A stretch of DNA of 5,949 bases from Candidatus Iainarchaeum sp. (lineage in GTDB: Archaea; Iainarchaeota; Iainarchaeia; Iainarchaeales; GW2011-AR10). How positions within the stretch are numbered: the stretch's first letter is position 1; every line of letters begins with the position of its first letter. The position numbers and the translations under genes are program-made. This document shows positions 5,041 to 5,949 of this stretch, piece after piece. The notes under the pieces are model-generated. The model was not told where the DNA came from and made no database searches. It saw only the letters and a program-made list of their open reading frames with translations. The DNA lies in contig JACPKT010000042.1 in assembly GCA_016186855.1 (NCBI GenBank), forward strand, positions 1-5,949, written 5' to 3'.

Positions 5041-5610
5041 ATGGGAAAATTTATCAGTGATAGCTTTCTAAAAGAAATGATAACAGTTGTTTTGTTTGGT
5101 TTTGTGGTTTTAAAACTTGAATTATTTACCTTTGGCCAAGTAGTTAACGGAATTTTTTTAGTTGGAATAATTTATGTTCTGGCAAAATTATTCAGGGGAT
5201 TCAAAAACCAAAAAGCAGTTTTGTTTGACTTTGGAGGCGTTGTTGCAGAAGGAGATTACTTTACGGAGCCAATGAGAATAAGAAAAGGCATTCCCCAGCT
5301 TGTAAACAGTCTGAAGAAAAAAAACTATAAGATAGCTCTTTTAACAAACCAGAACGCTGAAGTAGCAGATTTTTTAAGCAAAAGATATGGCCTCAACAGG
5401 CTTTTTTCAGAGCAGATTGTTTCAGGAAAAGTTGGCATAAAAAAACCTGATAAAGCAATTTACAGTTACGCGCTGAACAGGCTGAAAGTAAGGCCAAAAG
5501 ACACGTTTTTCATTGATGACAGCGAAGAAAATGTGCTAGGTGCAAGAAAACTTGGAATTAAGGGAATTAGGTTCCAGTCAGTTGAACAGGTTGCAAAAAG
5601 CGTTTTCTAG
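5041..5610 (+). CDS. membrane-anchored HAD-superfamily hydrolase with minimal cap
   Basis: A 189-residue protein with two membrane segments (about 12-28 and 33-51) followed by a HAD phosphatase-like core. Motif I is LFDFGGVV, with nucleophile Asp63; the usual second Asp is Gly65, as in the FDFGGV/FDLGN group of HAD subfamily IA. Motif II is LLTNQN (Thr102), motif III is IKKPDKAIY (Lys135) and motif IV is FFIDDSEEN (Asp159, Asp160). Only about 39 residues separate motifs I and II, so the usual helical C1 cap is missing or reduced to a loop. That would leave the site open to a large or protein substrate. The fold is clear but the substrate is not. It sits between the phosphohistidine gene (1-base gap) and the ATP-grasp gene, so it may remove a phosphate that the dikinase pair adds; that is inference. 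Loss of the second Asp may weaken phosphomonoesterase activity. Confidence 0.88.
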   Translation: MGKFISDSFLKEMITVVLFGFVVLKLELFTFGQVVNGIFLVGIIYVLAKLFRGFKNQKAVLFDFGGVVAEGDYFTEPMRIRKGIPQLVNSLKKKNYKIALLTNQNAEVADFLSKRYGLNRLFSEQIVSGKVGIKKPDKAIYSYALNRLKVRPKDTFFIDDSEENVLGARKLGIKGIRFQSVEQVAKSVF

Positions 5611-5614
5611 GTGA
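5609..5614 (+). promoter_or_regulatory. Shine-Dalgarno site deciding the GTG start of the ATP-grasp gene
   Basis: AGGTGA is an excellent match to the archaeal anti-Shine-Dalgarno sequence. It overlaps the TAG stop of the HAD gene and ends 4 bases before GTG 5619. A nearer GTG at 5611 is in another frame and stops after ten codons, so 5619 is the start. Confidence 0.75.
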
Positions 5615-5618
5615 AAAA

Positions 5619-5949
5619 GTGGAAAAAAATTTTACCGAAATAATACACGAACTTGGACAAGAACATAGAAAAATTGCTGGAGGAAAAGCAGCTAATCTTG
5701 GAGAATTGTCAAAAAAAGTAATGGTGCCAGAAGGATTTGTTGTCCTTAATAATTCTTTCAAAAAATTTCTTTTATACAATGACTTAACAAACCTTGTAAA
5801 CAAGCTTCAAAAAGAGAATTCAACTGAATTGGCACAAAGGGTCTCCAAAAAAATCTTGGAATCGGTTTTTCCAAAACCCATTGAAATCGAAATACTTGAA
5901 AGGCTTTACCCGCCCAAAACCAGGTTTTTTGCTGTGAGAAGCAGTGCAA
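5619..5949 (+). CDS. PEP synthase/PPDK-type ATP-grasp protein (N-terminal part, runs off window)
   Basis: I translated from GTG 5619 and obtained 110 open residues to the window end. GGKAANLGEL (21-30), VPEGFVV (36-42) and FFAVRSSA (103-110) are in the expected order for the PPDK N-terminal (PEP/pyruvate-binding, ATP-grasp) domain. There the Lys and Arg of the first and last motifs contact ATP. In PEP synthase this domain transfers the beta-phosphate of ATP to the swivel-domain His. Here it starts its own gene, downstream of a separately encoded swivel domain, so it is the likely ATP-binding partner of the 501-residue protein. Whether it ends after this domain or continues into its own His domain and TIM barrel, as in a full PEP synthase, cannot be seen; the split-system idea depends on this. 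The start is set by AGGTGA overlapping the upstream stop codon. GTG is the only usable early start in this frame. Confidence 0.9.
   Translation, partial: MEKNFTEIIHELGQEHRKIAGGKAANLGELSKKVMVPEGFVVLNNSFKKFLLYNDLTNLVNKLQKENSTELAQRVSKKILESVFPKPIEIEILERLYPPKTRFFAVRSSA

Noticed and set aside
5567..5949. Minus-strand open frames opposite the end of the HAD gene and the ATP-grasp gene
   Set aside because: The plus strand here encodes GGKAANLGEL, VPEGFVV and AVRSSA in the correct order with a perfect ribosome site, so the opposite frames are shadows.
1..5949. CRISPR array, insertion sequence or attachment-site duplication at the tRNA
   Set aside because: No spaced direct repeats, transposase or integrase frame was seen. 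The only repeats of the tRNA end are 5-6 base CCAGC(G) copies, too short to be an attachment site.

Overview
The window looks archaeal. The genes sit behind TATA-box promoters (T/A-rich octamers about 26-27 bp from the start codon) rather than bacterial -35/-10 pairs. Several genes appear to lack a 5' leader. Internal operon genes carry GGAGG or AGGTGA ribosome binding sites. The tRNA-Ser has no encoded CCA. The proteins also fit: a tandem Lrp/AsnC regulator, a DUF4013-type membrane protein and stand-alone PEP-synthase-like domains. AT-rich, compact gene spacing and small unfamiliar proteins suggest a DPANN-like or other uncultivated archaeon, but the sequence alone does not fix the lineage.

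Layout. (1) 1-863, minus: the 5' two thirds of purB (adenylosuccinate lyase), cut by the window edge just after its SSTMPHKRN signature. (2) 864-990: divergent promoter region in which the two TATA elements form an inverted repeat. (3) 991-1659, plus: polytopic DUF4013-like membrane protein. (4) 1660-2135: intergenic region with a tRNA-Ser(CGA) at 1789-1874. A hairpin-rich leader precedes the tRNA, and four close hairpins follow it that no gene explains. (5) 2136-3122, minus: a duplicated Lrp/AsnC transcriptional regulator (HTH-RAM-HTH-RAM). (6) 3123-3216: divergent promoter region with a perfect 14-3-14 inverted repeat over the TATA box of the plus-strand operon. (7) 3217-5949, plus: a tight four-gene operon.

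The operon is the most interesting part. It encodes a small membrane protein, a 501-residue protein with a long helical region and a C-terminal PEP-synthase-type swivelling phosphohistidine domain, a membrane-anchored HAD-type hydrolase with almost no cap, and the start of a separate PEP synthase/PPDK-type ATP-grasp protein that runs off the window. Together the second and fourth genes supply the ATP-binding and phosphohistidine modules that one polypeptide carries in PEP synthase, rifampicin phosphotransferase or glucan water dikinase. No PEP/pyruvate-binding TIM barrel is visible in the 501-residue protein. The inferred picture is a split dikinase-like phosphotransfer system at the membrane, with a phosphatase-like partner and an unknown acceptor. 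The divergent Lrp-type protein may control it. The acceptor, the regulator's ligand and the regulatory link are inferences.
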